Assembly: GCA_039587475.1 (NCBI GenBank)
Contig: JBDHIK010000069.1
Coordinates: 1-14,122 of the forward strand
Source of the DNA: N074bin45 sp039587475
GTDB taxonomy: Bacteria; Gemmatimonadota; Gemmatimonadetes; Gemmatimonadales; GWC2-71-9
Direction of reading: 5' to 3'
DNA: 14,122 nt
Part shown: piece after piece, positions 1 to 7,223 of the stretch
Layout of the letters: every line of letters begins with the position of its first letter
Position numbering within the stretch: the first letter of the stretch is position 1
Notes under the pieces: generated by a model
What the model saw: only the letters and a program-made list of their open reading frames with translations
The model's database searches: none
Told to the model about the DNA's origin: nothing
Position numbers and translations under genes: made by a program

Positions 1-1723
1 TGCGCCACACCGTCGGGTACCTGGAGCACGCTCCCAGCTTGCCGTCCACGTCATCCGGGTAGCACCCCGGGGTGGCGTAGATGCCGTAGGGATCGAACAG
101 GTACCAGCGGCCGTTCTCCGCGTTGCGCCGCGCGAACTTGATGTGCAGATGGTGGTTGCGGCCGCTGCCCCCGAGCTTGCCGCCCGGCCCGGTGTTGCCG
201 GCCTTCCCCAGCTTGTCGCCCCGACTCACCTTCTTGCCCAGGATGTTGGGGATGGTCTGGTTGCTCTTGCCCCAGAAGTCCTCGTCAGGTTTGCGGTCGC
301 CGCTCTCGGGGCAGCCGGCGTCATCCAGGTAGTCGGTGTAGTCGCTCAGGCGGCTGTCGCCGTCCTTCCGCATCTTGGCGACCGAGACCGCCCACGACGC
401 ATCGCAATCGGTGCCCTTGCCGTTCCTGAGGTGCATGTAGATGGTGCGGTAGGCATCCTTGCGGTTTCCCACGTCGTGGCTCACCACCACGGTGTTGCCG
501 GAATTCCACTGCCACCCGACGTAGATCACCCGGCCGGGCGCCGCCGCCTTGATGTCGAACGTCTTGTCGCCGCCGTCCTTCGAGTAGTCCACGGCGTAGT
601 GATGGCTGCCGCCGCCGTAGATCCAGCTGGCGCCGAACCCTACGCTGCCGTCGGTGAAGGGCAGGGTGAAGATCTGGTCGCGCGGGTACAGCATGGACAG
701 CATCGGGTATTCGCGGTCACCCACCGTCGTGACCGGGCGGCGGTAGCCGACCGTCGAGTCGCGCGTGGCCCCGGCACGGAGCGGCTTGCCGCAGTCGTCC
801 GGCTTGTCGGCGCAATGGAGGTTGGTCGTTTCGACCTTGCGGTTGTATCCGCGTCCGCCACTGATCTTGTTGAGACACGTGGCGGAGCAACTCACGCCGT
901 AGCTCTCGAGGTCGATGAGCCGGCGTCCGGTCTGGGCCCAGTCGTACCACTTGGTCCGGAAGTTCTCGTAGTCGACGCCCGACCACAGACCGAACTCGTC
1001 TTCGCCTTCGCGCCAGACGCCGGTGTAGCGACGCTTGCCGTCGACCGTATAGGTCTCCAGGTCGATGAGGCGCAGGTCCTTGCCCTTGAGATCGTTCCAC
1101 TTGTCGGTGAAGGCCTGCCAGCTCTTGTTGACCCACAGGTAGTGCTTGTCCTTGCCGGCGCGCCAGACGCCTGCGTAGCGCCACCCCTTGCTGGTGTGAT
1201 AGACCTCGATGTCGATGAGCCGCAGTCCCTGGCCCTTGAGTTCGTTCCACTTGTCTTCGAAGGCGCCCCAGGTCTGGCCCGCCCAGAGGTAGTACCCGCC
1301 GGAGCCCTCGCGCCACACGCCGGCCCAGCGGCGCTCACCGTTCACGGTGAACGTCTCGATGTCGATGAGCCGGAGGCCACGGTCGTTCAGCTCCTGCCAC
1401 TTGAGGACCAAATCCCGCCAGGGCTTGTTGACGTACAGGTAGTGACCGTCGCTGCCCTCGCGCCAGACGCCGGTGTAGCGAACCTTGCCGTCGACCGACG
1501 TGACCTCGATGTCCACCAGGCGACGGTTCTTGCCGTTGAGTTCCTTCCATTTGGCTTCGAAGCTGTCCCACGACTGTCCGACCCACATGGCGTAGCCATC
1601 GGTTCCCTCCGCCCAGACCCCACTGTAGTAGCGTTGGCCCTCGGCGGCCCGGGGACCGGCCCAGCCCATCAGGGCCACCAGGGCGAACGACGCCAGCCAA
1701 CGTCCTGCAATGTGGATCGACAT
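1..1723 (-). CDS. Exported BTRD-repeat protein with M23 metallopeptidase domain (partial, C-terminus off the left edge)
   Basis: 574 codons are open from ATG at 1723-1721 to the left edge, so the C-terminus is missing. Residues 1-29 look like a signal peptide (MSIHIAGRW, then a hydrophobic run up to GWAGPRAAEG). Residues 31-280 are five repeats of exactly 50 residues with a shared GVWREG...W...KW.EL...RLIDIE pattern, resembling bacterial tandem repeat domain 1 known from polyglycine hydrolases. A linker with Cys 279, 283, 304 and 311 follows. From about 360 to 545 lies an M23 (LytM/lysostaphin-type) zinc endopeptidase domain: H375-x3-D379, YMHL at 429-432 and HLH at 525-527, so the usual zinc and catalytic residues are present. 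Such enzymes cut peptidoglycan cross-bridges or other glycine-rich peptides outside the cytoplasm. The core carries an unusually long insertion at about 433-495. AGGAGG four bases before the ATG supports the start. The M23 call is strong; the BTRD1 name and the substrate are inferred. Confidence 0.85.
   Translation of the reverse strand, partial: MSIHIAGRWLASFALVALMGWAGPRAAEGQRYYSGVWAEGTDGYAMWVGQSWDSFEAKWKELNGKNRRLVDIEVTSVDGKVRYTGVWREGSDGHYLYVNKPWRDLVLKWQELNDRGLRLIDIETFTVNGERRWAGVWREGSGGYYLWAGQTWGAFEDKWNELKGQGLRLIDIEVYHTSKGWRYAGVWRAGKDKHYLWVNKSWQAFTDKWNDLKGKDLRLIDLETYTVDGKRRYTGVWREGEDEFGLWSGVDYENFRTKWYDWAQTGRRLIDLESYGVSCSATCLNKISGGRGYNRKVETTNLHCADKPDDCGKPLRAGATRDSTVGYRRPVTTVGDREYPMLSMLYPRDQIFTLPFTDGSVGFGASWIYGGGSHHYAVDYSKDGGDKTFDIKAAAPGRVIYVGWQWNSGNTVVVSHDVGNRKDAYRTIYMHLRNGKGTDCDASWAVSVAKMRKDGDSRLSDYTDYLDDAGCPESGDRKPDEDFWGKSNQTIPNILGKKVSRGDKLGKAGNTGPGGKLGGSGRNHHLHIKFARRNAENGRWYLFDPYGIYATPGCYPDDVDGKLGACSRYPTVWR
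884..1633 (-). repeat. Five in-frame 150-bp tandem repeats encoding 50-residue BTRD-like units
   Basis: The units are residues 31-80, 81-130, 131-180, 181-230 and 231-280 of the M23 protein, with no spacer residues. The Trp of GVW recurs at residues 37, 87, 137, 187 and 237. RL(V/I)DIE or RLIDLE recurs at 68-73, 118-123, 168-173, 218-223 and 268-273. Units 2 to 4 are the most alike. Unit 5 is the most divergent and leads into a cysteine-rich segment. At DNA level the copies have diverged considerably, so this is an old protein repeat rather than a recent satellite-like expansion. Confidence 0.9.
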
Positions 1724-1727
1724 GACA

Positions 1728-1733
1728 CCTCCT
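1728..1733 (-). promoter_or_regulatory. Ribosome binding site of the M23 gene
   Basis: AGGAGG on the minus strand lies four bases before the ATG at 1723. It is a full match to the Shine-Dalgarno consensus. It fixes the start of the leftward gene and argues against the long plus-strand frame that covers the same DNA. Confidence 0.75.
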
Positions 1734-1925
1734 CGTGGACGGCGAATCGACCTGTCGGAGCCCCGGACACCGCATGCGCGCAGGCATTCTGCCTCTCTGG
1801 GGCTCGCCAACGGGCGCGGCGCCGCGGAAGCTCCGGGGTCCGCTCTCCAACAGCAAATCATGGGCCTCCAGACCCCATATGCGGCCATTTCGTGGCCCGC
1901 CGGGAATCCGAACGCAGGGCGGGCC

Positions 1926-1949
1926 GACCCGAGCGAACCCCATCGGGTC
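1926..1949. repeat. 7-bp inverted repeat, possible hairpin or operator
   Basis: GACCCGA at 1926-1932 and TCGGGTC at 1943-1949 are perfectly complementary around a 10-base loop. No T-run follows on either strand, so a Rho-independent terminator is unlikely. The site is about 100 bases upstream of the GT4 start, so it could be a leader hairpin or a protein site. In GC-rich DNA it could also be chance. Confidence 0.25.
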
Positions 1950-2048
1950 GTGCCATTGGGGTGCCCGTCCCAAGGCGATAGATTGTCAGGCCAGCGGTCG
2001 TTGGCGCGACGGCGAACGGCCAGGCGTTTCAGGTAGAGGAGTCGGCAC

Positions 2049-3284
2049 GTGCGGATAGGGATCATCCATCCCGAGATTCGGTTTCGCGGTGGGGCGGAAA
2101 ACCTCACCTTGTGGCTGGCGGCCGGGCTGCAAGGTCGCGGACATCAGGTCACGGTGTTCGCTGCGGGACTCGATACCCGGCAATGGCCGGAACTGGATCT
2201 GTCAGGCATCGACTTCGTCGACCTGCCGGACCACAGCACGAAGTTCTGGCACCAGCCTCGGCGGAGCCGGAAGCACGGTCGGATCATTGCCGCCAAGGCG
2301 CCGCAGCTGGACCTCCTCATGGCCGGCAACTACCCATCCTATCTCTGGTTGGCGGACGCGCTTCCCGGACTGTCACCCCGGCCCGCCACGCTCATGTTCT
2401 GCCAGGAGCCCTATCGCAACCACTACTACGTGGAAACCGACTGGCCCACGATCGACTACGTGAACTCGGGGCGCAAGACGCTGCCGTTTCACGACGTCCT
2501 CGCCCGGCACGTGCGTTACCGGGAGGGGAAGCACCGGTTCGGCAAGCGGCCTCTGGCGCGCTGGTACGACCGGCGCCGTCTCAAGCACGTCGACCACATC
2601 CTGGCCAACAGTGAGTTCAGCAGTCGCAACGCCAGCAAGGCGTTCCAGCGTCCGGTCGAAGCCCTCCTGCTGGGCGCTCCCGATCCACACACCGAGGGTG
2701 GGCCTCCTTCGATGGAGGGTCGAGAAGGCGTCCTGGTCCTCATGGGGTGGCACCGCGCCAAGAACCCCGAGGCGATCCTGGGGGCCGCCCTGCAACTCAA
2801 GAGCATGGGTCGTCAGGACATTCGCTTCACGGTGTCGGGTCGTATCATCGACGCCGAACAGCAGTCCTTCGTCCACGAGCATGGCATTGCCGATCTGATC
2901 CGACTCGTCGGGTTCGTGTCGGAGGAAGAGAAGCACCGGCTCCTCGCTTCGGCCCGTCTGTGTCTCTTCGTCCCCTGGGCGGAGCCGTTCGGCCTGGTCC
3001 CGGTGGAAGCCATGCTGCACGGCACCCCCGTGGTCGCCGCGCATATCGGTGGTCCGGCCGAGGTGGTTGCGGACGGGGAAACGGGCGTCCTGGTGGACGA
3101 GAGCGACCCGGAAGCGATTGCCAAGGCCATCGTGGACCTGTACGACGACCTTCCCCGGTTGGAGTCCATGAGTCGGGCCGCTCGGCTGCGGGCCGAACAG
3201 CACTTTTCGCTGGCCGGGTTCATCGACCGATTCGAGGCCAAGGCCGTCGAGTTGGTCGATCGCTTCGGCCCGAACCAGGGCTGA
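2049..3284 (+). CDS. GT4-family (GT-B fold) glycosyltransferase
   Basis: This 411-residue protein is a retaining sugar transferase that would use a nucleotide-sugar donor at the cytoplasmic face of the membrane. The N-terminal acceptor domain opens with MRIGIIHPEIRFRGGAEN, the family's first strand and its GGAE loop. The C-terminal donor domain carries EPFGLVPVEAMLHGTPVV (312-329): the E-x7-E motif is E312 and E320, followed by HIGGPAEVV. The length is normal for a complete GT4 enzyme. The start is GTG, supported by AGAGGAG seven bases upstream. A GT2 gene follows after 47 bases, pointing to a surface polysaccharide or lipopolysaccharide pathway. Donor and acceptor cannot be read from sequence. 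There is no signal peptide and no clear membrane span. Confidence 0.9.
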   Translation: MRIGIIHPEIRFRGGAENLTLWLAAGLQGRGHQVTVFAAGLDTRQWPELDLSGIDFVDLPDHSTKFWHQPRRSRKHGRIIAAKAPQLDLLMAGNYPSYLWLADALPGLSPRPATLMFCQEPYRNHYYVETDWPTIDYVNSGRKTLPFHDVLARHVRYREGKHRFGKRPLARWYDRRRLKHVDHILANSEFSSRNASKAFQRPVEALLLGAPDPHTEGGPPSMEGREGVLVLMGWHRAKNPEAILGAALQLKSMGRQDIRFTVSGRIIDAEQQSFVHEHGIADLIRLVGFVSEEEKHRLLASARLCLFVPWAEPFGLVPVEAMLHGTPVVAAHIGGPAEVVADGETGVLVDESDPEAIAKAIVDLYDDLPRLESMSRAARLRAEQHFSLAGFIDRFEAKAVELVDRFGPNQG

Positions 3285-3331
3285 CGGGTGGTCCAGAGGA
3301 GACGGCCTTCGTCGCCGTTCCAGGGCGCCGC

Positions 3332-4114
3332 ATGACGAGTCCCGCCATCTCCGGCGTCGTCATCGCCTTCAACGAAGAAGCCAACATCGCTCGCTGTATC
3401 GACTCCATGACCGGCGTCGTCGACGAGGTCGTCGTCGTGGACTCGTATTCGAGCGATCGGACCGCGGCAATCTGTGAAGAGAAAGGCGCCCGTGTCCTGC
3501 AGCGGCCCTTCGATAGTTACGGCTCGCAGAAGGCTTTCGCCGCGGAGCAGGCGCTACACGACATCGTGTTGTCGCTCGACGCTGACGAGGTCCTGTCGGA
3601 GCGGCTGCGCCAAGCCGTCGCCGGCGTCAAGGTGTCCTGGCAGGCTGACGGCTATGTCATGAACCGGCTGACCAACTACTGTGGCACCTGGATTCGCCAC
3701 GGCGGGTGGTACCCCGACCGGCAGCTGCGGCTCTGGGACCGGCGCCGCGGCCAGTGGAGCGGCGCCGTGCACGAACGTGTGGCCATGGCGCCCGGGGCCA
3801 GGGTGGAACGCCTCGACGGCGATCTGTTGCACTACTCGTTCCCGACCATCCAGAGCCACATCGACACCCTGTCACGCTATTCCGAGATGGCCGCCGCCGA
3901 CGCGCACGCCAAGGGCCGTCGCGCGGGGGTGCTCGTCCACGTGATCCTCAACCCGCTGTACACCTTCTTCAACAAGTACGTGCTGCGGCTGGGGTTTCTG
4001 GACGGCTACTACGGTCTGGTGGTGTGTGCCTTCTCGGCGGTGGCGAATTTCGCCAAGTACACCAAGCTCCGGGCCCTGAACCGGGGCGACGGCCCGGACC
4101 CCGCTGCGTCCTGA
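3332..4114 (+). CDS. GT2-family glycosyltransferase, WaaE/KdtX-like (lipopolysaccharide core type)
   Basis: This 260-residue protein has an N-terminal GT-A domain: ISGVVIAFNEEANIARCIDS is the usual first strand, VVDSYSSDRT is the nucleotide-binding part, and SLDADE (81-86) is the metal-binding DxD. WYPDRQLRLW (126-135) and GAVHERV (144-150) are typical of the WaaE/KdtX branch, which adds a sugar to the inner core of lipopolysaccharide. A C-terminal segment (about 201-245, containing GFLDGYYG and KYTKL) is hydrophobic and probably lies on or in the membrane, as in that branch. ATG 3332 is the first start before the conserved strand, although no good ribosome binding site stands close to it. 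The stop overlaps the start of the next gene. The sugar and acceptor are not determinable. Confidence 0.88.
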   Translation: MTSPAISGVVIAFNEEANIARCIDSMTGVVDEVVVVDSYSSDRTAAICEEKGARVLQRPFDSYGSQKAFAAEQALHDIVLSLDADEVLSERLRQAVAGVKVSWQADGYVMNRLTNYCGTWIRHGGWYPDRQLRLWDRRRGQWSGAVHERVAMAPGARVERLDGDLLHYSFPTIQSHIDTLSRYSEMAAADAHAKGRRAGVLVHVILNPLYTFFNKYVLRLGFLDGYYGLVVCAFSAVANFAKYTKLRALNRGDGPDPAAS

Positions 4115-4473
4115 TGGCTGCGGGTCCGATCGAGGTCCAGGTATTCGGCGTCAAGAACGACGCCGCAACCCGCAAGGCCCTCCGCTTCTTTGCCGAACGA
4201 AGGGCCAAGGTGCACTTCGTGGATCTCAAACGTCGCGCCGCCTCCAGGGGAGAGTTGCGTCGCTTCGCCCAGAAGTTCGGGGTGGCCGCGCTGGTCAACA
4301 CCGACGCCAAGCGCTACCGGTCGTTGGGGCTGGCCCATGCCCACCGCCCGGACGACTGGTGGCTCGGGACCCTGGAGGACGAGCCGTCACTGCTCACCGT
4401 GCCGCTGGTGCGCAAGCAACACCAGCTGACCATCGGCCTGGCGGAGGAGGAGTGGCGCCGGTGGTTCGACTGA
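4114..4473 (+). CDS. ArsC/Spx-like thioredoxin-fold protein lacking cysteine
   Basis: A 119-residue protein that starts inside the GT2 stop (ATGA), suggesting translational coupling. The layout follows ArsC/Spx/YffB proteins: a first strand IEVQVFGVKNDAATRKALRF, a second strand VHFVDL (33-38), then a helical part with ELRRFAQKFGVAALVN and later LLTVPLVRK (93-101), which corresponds to the 'RP' strand region of the fold. The loop that normally holds the redox cysteine (NC..C or NCxT) reads NDAATR (15-20), and there is no cysteine anywhere in the protein. It therefore cannot work as a thiol arsenate reductase. A role as a binding or regulatory protein, in the way Spx acts by contact with RNA polymerase, is possible but unproven. 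The fold assignment rests on motif order. Confidence 0.8.
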   Translation: MAAGPIEVQVFGVKNDAATRKALRFFAERRAKVHFVDLKRRAASRGELRRFAQKFGVAALVNTDAKRYRSLGLAHAHRPDDWWLGTLEDEPSLLTVPLVRKQHQLTIGLAEEEWRRWFD

Positions 4474-4499
4474 CTCGCTGACGGCGACCGCGTCCGGGT

Positions 4500-7079
4500 C
4501 TAGAACGCCCCCCCAAGGAACACCGCGTTGGTGACGAACCTGGCGCTGCCCCACCAGAAGGCCCTGAAGCTCATCACGTCCGCCAGCAGGATCACGGCGC
4601 CGCGCCCGGAGCGTCTTGCCACGACCGAGGCCGAGCCGGAGGCGGTTTCCAGGTTGCGGGCCGAGACGTAGCCGCTGGCCAGAGGAGCGTCGAGGTAGCG
4701 CGCCACCGTTGCGCCGTGGGTGTCGGAGGGCTCCAGGAACAGGGTGCCCCGGCGAAAGACCGTGGCGCTGGCACCGATGCCGAACCCCAATGGATGGGTC
4801 GTGTCGACGGCGACGGTGATGGCGGCGCCGCCGATGGACTGGGCCCCACGGTGCCGGCCGACGTCTCCATAGGACACCGCGGCCGCCGAATCCGTTTCGG
4901 CCTCGCGCAGGTCTTCGGCGACCAGGCCGAGGTCGATGGCGCTCCGGACGGCGCCCCGCTGCGCGATGAAGACGCCTCCGTCACGGATCCAGTCGCCCAG
5001 GAGCTCGGCCACGGCCGCACTGTCCGGGGAGAAGCCGTTCACCGCGATGAGACGGTTGTAGCGGGACAGGTCGATGTCGTCGAGACGGCCCGCGTCGATG
5101 AGTGACACCGGGATCTGCATCCGCTCCGAGAGGAGGTGCCAGATCTCACCAACTTCGTATGCCGATTGCCCAGGTCCTGTCAGGAGAGCTACCCGAGGAC
5201 TGGCGATGACCCTCGTGGACGCACCCCCGAGATCCGGTCCGGAGGGCGTGGCGCCGCTGGCGACACCGTACAGGACCACATGATCCTCGGCCGCCATTGA
5301 CTGGGCCAGGGCATGGATCTCATCGGGGGCGGGGCCGTTGGCTCCATCACGGCCCGTGACGGGGACGATGATGGTGCCGCGGGGAAAGGGCGTGTCGCGA
5401 CCCGCGACCTGCGCCGTGAAGGGCAGTCGCGCCACTCGCGGGTACACGCCGGCCTCCAGCAGGCGGTACAGGGCCCGCGGCGCGAAGAAGCGGTCCCAGG
5501 GCATCAGGTACGCGTACCCCGCCGGTCCGCCAACCACCTCGCCGCCGTCGAAGGACACCGGCGGGAGCAGGTCGCCCACCAGGCCTCCCGCGTCCCCGCG
5601 ATGTTCGGCCACTTCCACCCCGAAGGCCAGCGGAAAGGACCAGGTCGACACGTCGTAGAACAGCGAGTCCCCGAACGTGGTGACCCGTTCCATGGCGGCC
5701 GTCAGGAGGCGTACCTGGGGCTGGTCTGTCGGGATGACGTAGGCCTCACCGGGCCTGAACTCCATGCCATCGATGCTCACGGTACGGTCGAGGGCATGGA
5801 TCTGGATGCGATGGGCCTGGAGCGCGGCGACCATGGCCTGTGCCTGGTTGCGGCGCTCGAGGCTCACCAGGTAAGCAGAGATATCGAGGTCCCCGGCCAC
5901 GGCAGGGGCATCCAGATAGAAGTCCCGTTGCAGCCGCAGGAAGTCGACCCGCATGTCCCGCACGCCAGCCAGGGTCGTGAGCGAGGCCACGAACTGGTTG
6001 AGGACCGACCGCTCGTAGCTGAGCGCACCCTCCACGGTGCTGGCTTTCAGCGCCCGGGACGAGGCCTGCTCGAAGAGAATGCCCACGGCTCCGTTCACGT
6101 CCGGGTAGGTCGAACCCTTGCCATAGTAGAAGTCGTCGAAGCTCTCCTCGGCATAGTACAGCGTTCCGACCTCGTCCAATCCTGCGGCGTGGAAGCCTGC
6201 CAGTCGCCGCGTCAGATCGAATACCGCCTCGGGCGAGTTGGGGTTGTTCCGTGAGGGGATGCCGGGCTGGAAGAAATACGTGGCGTTGCCGCTCATTTCG
6301 TGGAAATCGGTCAGCAGCTGGGGGCGCCAGGTGTGGAACAGGGTCACGCGGCCTTGGGATTCGGGGTGCTGGACCGGGAGCCAGTCACGATTGAGGTCGA
6401 ACCAGTAGTGATTGGTGCGGCCCCCGGGCCAGGGCTCGTTGTGTTCACGGTCCTGGCTGTCACTGGTGGGGGCGGCCCCACGCTGACCGTTGACCCAGTC
6501 CGTGAAGCGGTCACGCCCATCGGGGTTCAGCGAGGGGTCCACGATGACGATGGCACTGTCCAGCAGCGATTCCACTTCCGGGCCGGTGCCGGCTGCCAGG
6601 TGGTAGAGCAGCAGCAGGGCGGCCTCCGACCCTGAGGCCTCATTGCCGTGGACGCTGTAGCCCATGTAGACCACGGCCGGGAGGGTCTCCAGGTCAGCGT
6701 CCGAGACCTGGTCAGGCTGATCGGACAACCGCGCATTCGAGGTCCGGATCTCCTCGAGACGATTCTGGTTGGCCGGCGATGTGACGATGGCGTGGATCAG
6801 GGGCCGTCCCTCGTAGCTGAGGGCGTGGCGGCCCAGGACCACCCGGTTGCTGGCCCGGTCCACGGCCTCGAAGTACTCGACGATCTGGTGTGGCCTGGTG
6901 TGGCGCTCCCCAACACGATGTCCGAGGACCTCGGCCGGCGTTGGAACCGAGGCCTGGTAGGTCACTCCGGCCGGCCGGTATCCCTCGGGGAAGGGGAGGC
7001 CCTGAGCGGCGGCGACCTGGCTTGCGGCGCCGGCGAAGAGGAGCGTGATGATCAGCGTCTTGGGCGTGGGGAAGTTCAT
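4500..7079 (-). CDS. Exported M14 zinc metallocarboxypeptidase with C-terminal glutamine-amidotransferase-like domain
   Basis: 859 residues from ATG 7079, chosen because MNFPTPKTLIITLLFAGAAS begins a clear signal peptide with likely cleavage near AAAQ (residues 23-26). Upstream in-frame starts only add non-conserved residues. The M14 catalytic domain follows. Zinc ligands are H144 and E147 in SVHGNEASGSEA and H260 in DFHEMSGN. Substrate-binding NPDGRDRF and DLNRDW come between them. The likely catalytic Glu is E337 in ILFEQASSR. From about residue 629 a second alpha/beta domain (VALLTGPGQSAYEVGEIWHL, then WIRDGGVFIAQRG) looks like the class I glutamine-amidotransferase or ThuA fold found at the end of many such proteins. 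It probably degrades peptides in the periplasm or outside the cell. It is divergent from padR and convergent with the ArsC-like gene, 26 bases away. Confidence 0.92.
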   Translation of the reverse strand: MNFPTPKTLIITLLFAGAASQVAAAQGLPFPEGYRPAGVTYQASVPTPAEVLGHRVGERHTRPHQIVEYFEAVDRASNRVVLGRHALSYEGRPLIHAIVTSPANQNRLEEIRTSNARLSDQPDQVSDADLETLPAVVYMGYSVHGNEASGSEAALLLLYHLAAGTGPEVESLLDSAIVIVDPSLNPDGRDRFTDWVNGQRGAAPTSDSQDREHNEPWPGGRTNHYWFDLNRDWLPVQHPESQGRVTLFHTWRPQLLTDFHEMSGNATYFFQPGIPSRNNPNSPEAVFDLTRRLAGFHAAGLDEVGTLYYAEESFDDFYYGKGSTYPDVNGAVGILFEQASSRALKASTVEGALSYERSVLNQFVASLTTLAGVRDMRVDFLRLQRDFYLDAPAVAGDLDISAYLVSLERRNQAQAMVAALQAHRIQIHALDRTVSIDGMEFRPGEAYVIPTDQPQVRLLTAAMERVTTFGDSLFYDVSTWSFPLAFGVEVAEHRGDAGGLVGDLLPPVSFDGGEVVGGPAGYAYLMPWDRFFAPRALYRLLEAGVYPRVARLPFTAQVAGRDTPFPRGTIIVPVTGRDGANGPAPDEIHALAQSMAAEDHVVLYGVASGATPSGPDLGGASTRVIASPRVALLTGPGQSAYEVGEIWHLLSERMQIPVSLIDAGRLDDIDLSRYNRLIAVNGFSPDSAAVAELLGDWIRDGGVFIAQRGAVRSAIDLGLVAEDLREAETDSAAAVSYGDVGRHRGAQSIGGAAITVAVDTTHPLGFGIGASATVFRRGTLFLEPSDTHGATVARYLDAPLASGYVSARNLETASGSASVVARRSGRGAVILLADVMSFRAFWWGSARFVTNAVFLGGAF

Positions 7080-7128
7080 TGATCTCAGTTGAGAAAAGGG
7101 GTCGACATACCGGTGCGGAGGGCCCTCA

Positions 7129-7156
7129 AGTATGGCCAGGGAAGGGGCCGGTGCAA
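7129..7156 (-). promoter_or_regulatory. Candidate promoter of the M14 gene
   Basis: On the minus strand TTGCAC (7156-7151) and CATACT (7134-7129) are spaced by 16 bases, giving a predicted 5' leader of about 43 bases to the ATG at 7079. Each box is an imperfect match to the sigma-70 consensus, so this is only the best candidate in the gap. Confidence 0.25.
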
Positions 7157-7202
7157 GGGGGCGCTTGCGGAACTGGAGATGGCACGGCATTGTCCTGTGA
7201 CG

Positions 7203-7223
7203 GTAGTACCGCTACGGTACTAC
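7203..7223. promoter_or_regulatory. Perfect inverted repeat, candidate PadR operator
   Basis: GTAGTACCG (7203-7211), spacer CTA, and CGGTACTAC (7215-7223) form a perfect 9-3-9 inverted repeat. It lies 45 bases before the padR GTG. A -35-like TTGACT (7227-7232) begins three bases after it, so a bound dimer would block RNA polymerase. The matching -10 is unclear (TATGTT at 7246-7251 is too close). GGTACT, the core of one arm, recurs at 7263-7268 directly before the GTG. No T-run follows, so it is not a terminator. PadR proteins commonly repress their own genes, and the divergent M14 gene is a second possible target. Confidence 0.55.

Larger units (their letters stand above)
1724..2048. other. 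Divergent intergenic region between the M23 gene and the GT4 gene
   Basis: These 325 bases must hold leader and promoter sequences for both flanking genes. Short frames cross it on both strands, but none has a ribosome binding site with a recognisable product. I could not find a convincing -35/-10 pair in either direction. Weak secondary structure is present: GGCCA-TTTCG-TGGCC around 1883-1897, and a 7-bp inverted repeat at 1926-1949. AGAGGAG at 2035-2041 is the ribosome binding site of the GT4 gene, seven bases before its GTG. There is no T-run terminator, tRNA or recognisable riboswitch. Confidence 0.6.

Noticed and set aside
1815..1826. 12-base perfect palindrome CGCGGCGCCGCG
   Set aside because: Made only of G and C in a GC-rich gap, with no neighbouring signal; expected by chance.
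143..1981. Plus-strand frame open for 612 codons
   Set aside because: It is the antisense of the repeat/M23 gene. Its product is a low-complexity Val/Ala/Asp-rich sequence with a periodicity that only mirrors the 150-base repeat. The minus-strand frame has AGGAGG, a signal peptide and M23 motifs.
1983..1988. -35-like TTGTCA upstream of the GT4 gene
   Set aside because: No A/T-rich -10 at any acceptable spacing.
2373..3203. Minus-strand frame of 276 codons inside the GT4 gene
   Set aside because: Antisense shadow. The plus strand encodes a full GT4 with the E-x7-E motif.
4474..4499. Possible bidirectional terminator between the convergent ArsC-like and M14 genes
   Set aside because: 26 bases with no stable stem and no T-run on either strand.
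5313..6254. Plus-strand frame of 313 codons inside the M14 gene
   Set aside because: Antisense of conserved peptidase sequence with no recognisable domain of its own.
7171..7186. Sigma-54-like TGGCACG before padR
   Set aside because: The -24-like element is present, but there is no GC at the required -12 position.
7080..7190. Longer start of the M14 gene at 7190
   Set aside because: It would put 37 non-conserved residues before a clear signal peptide and extend over the promoter region.
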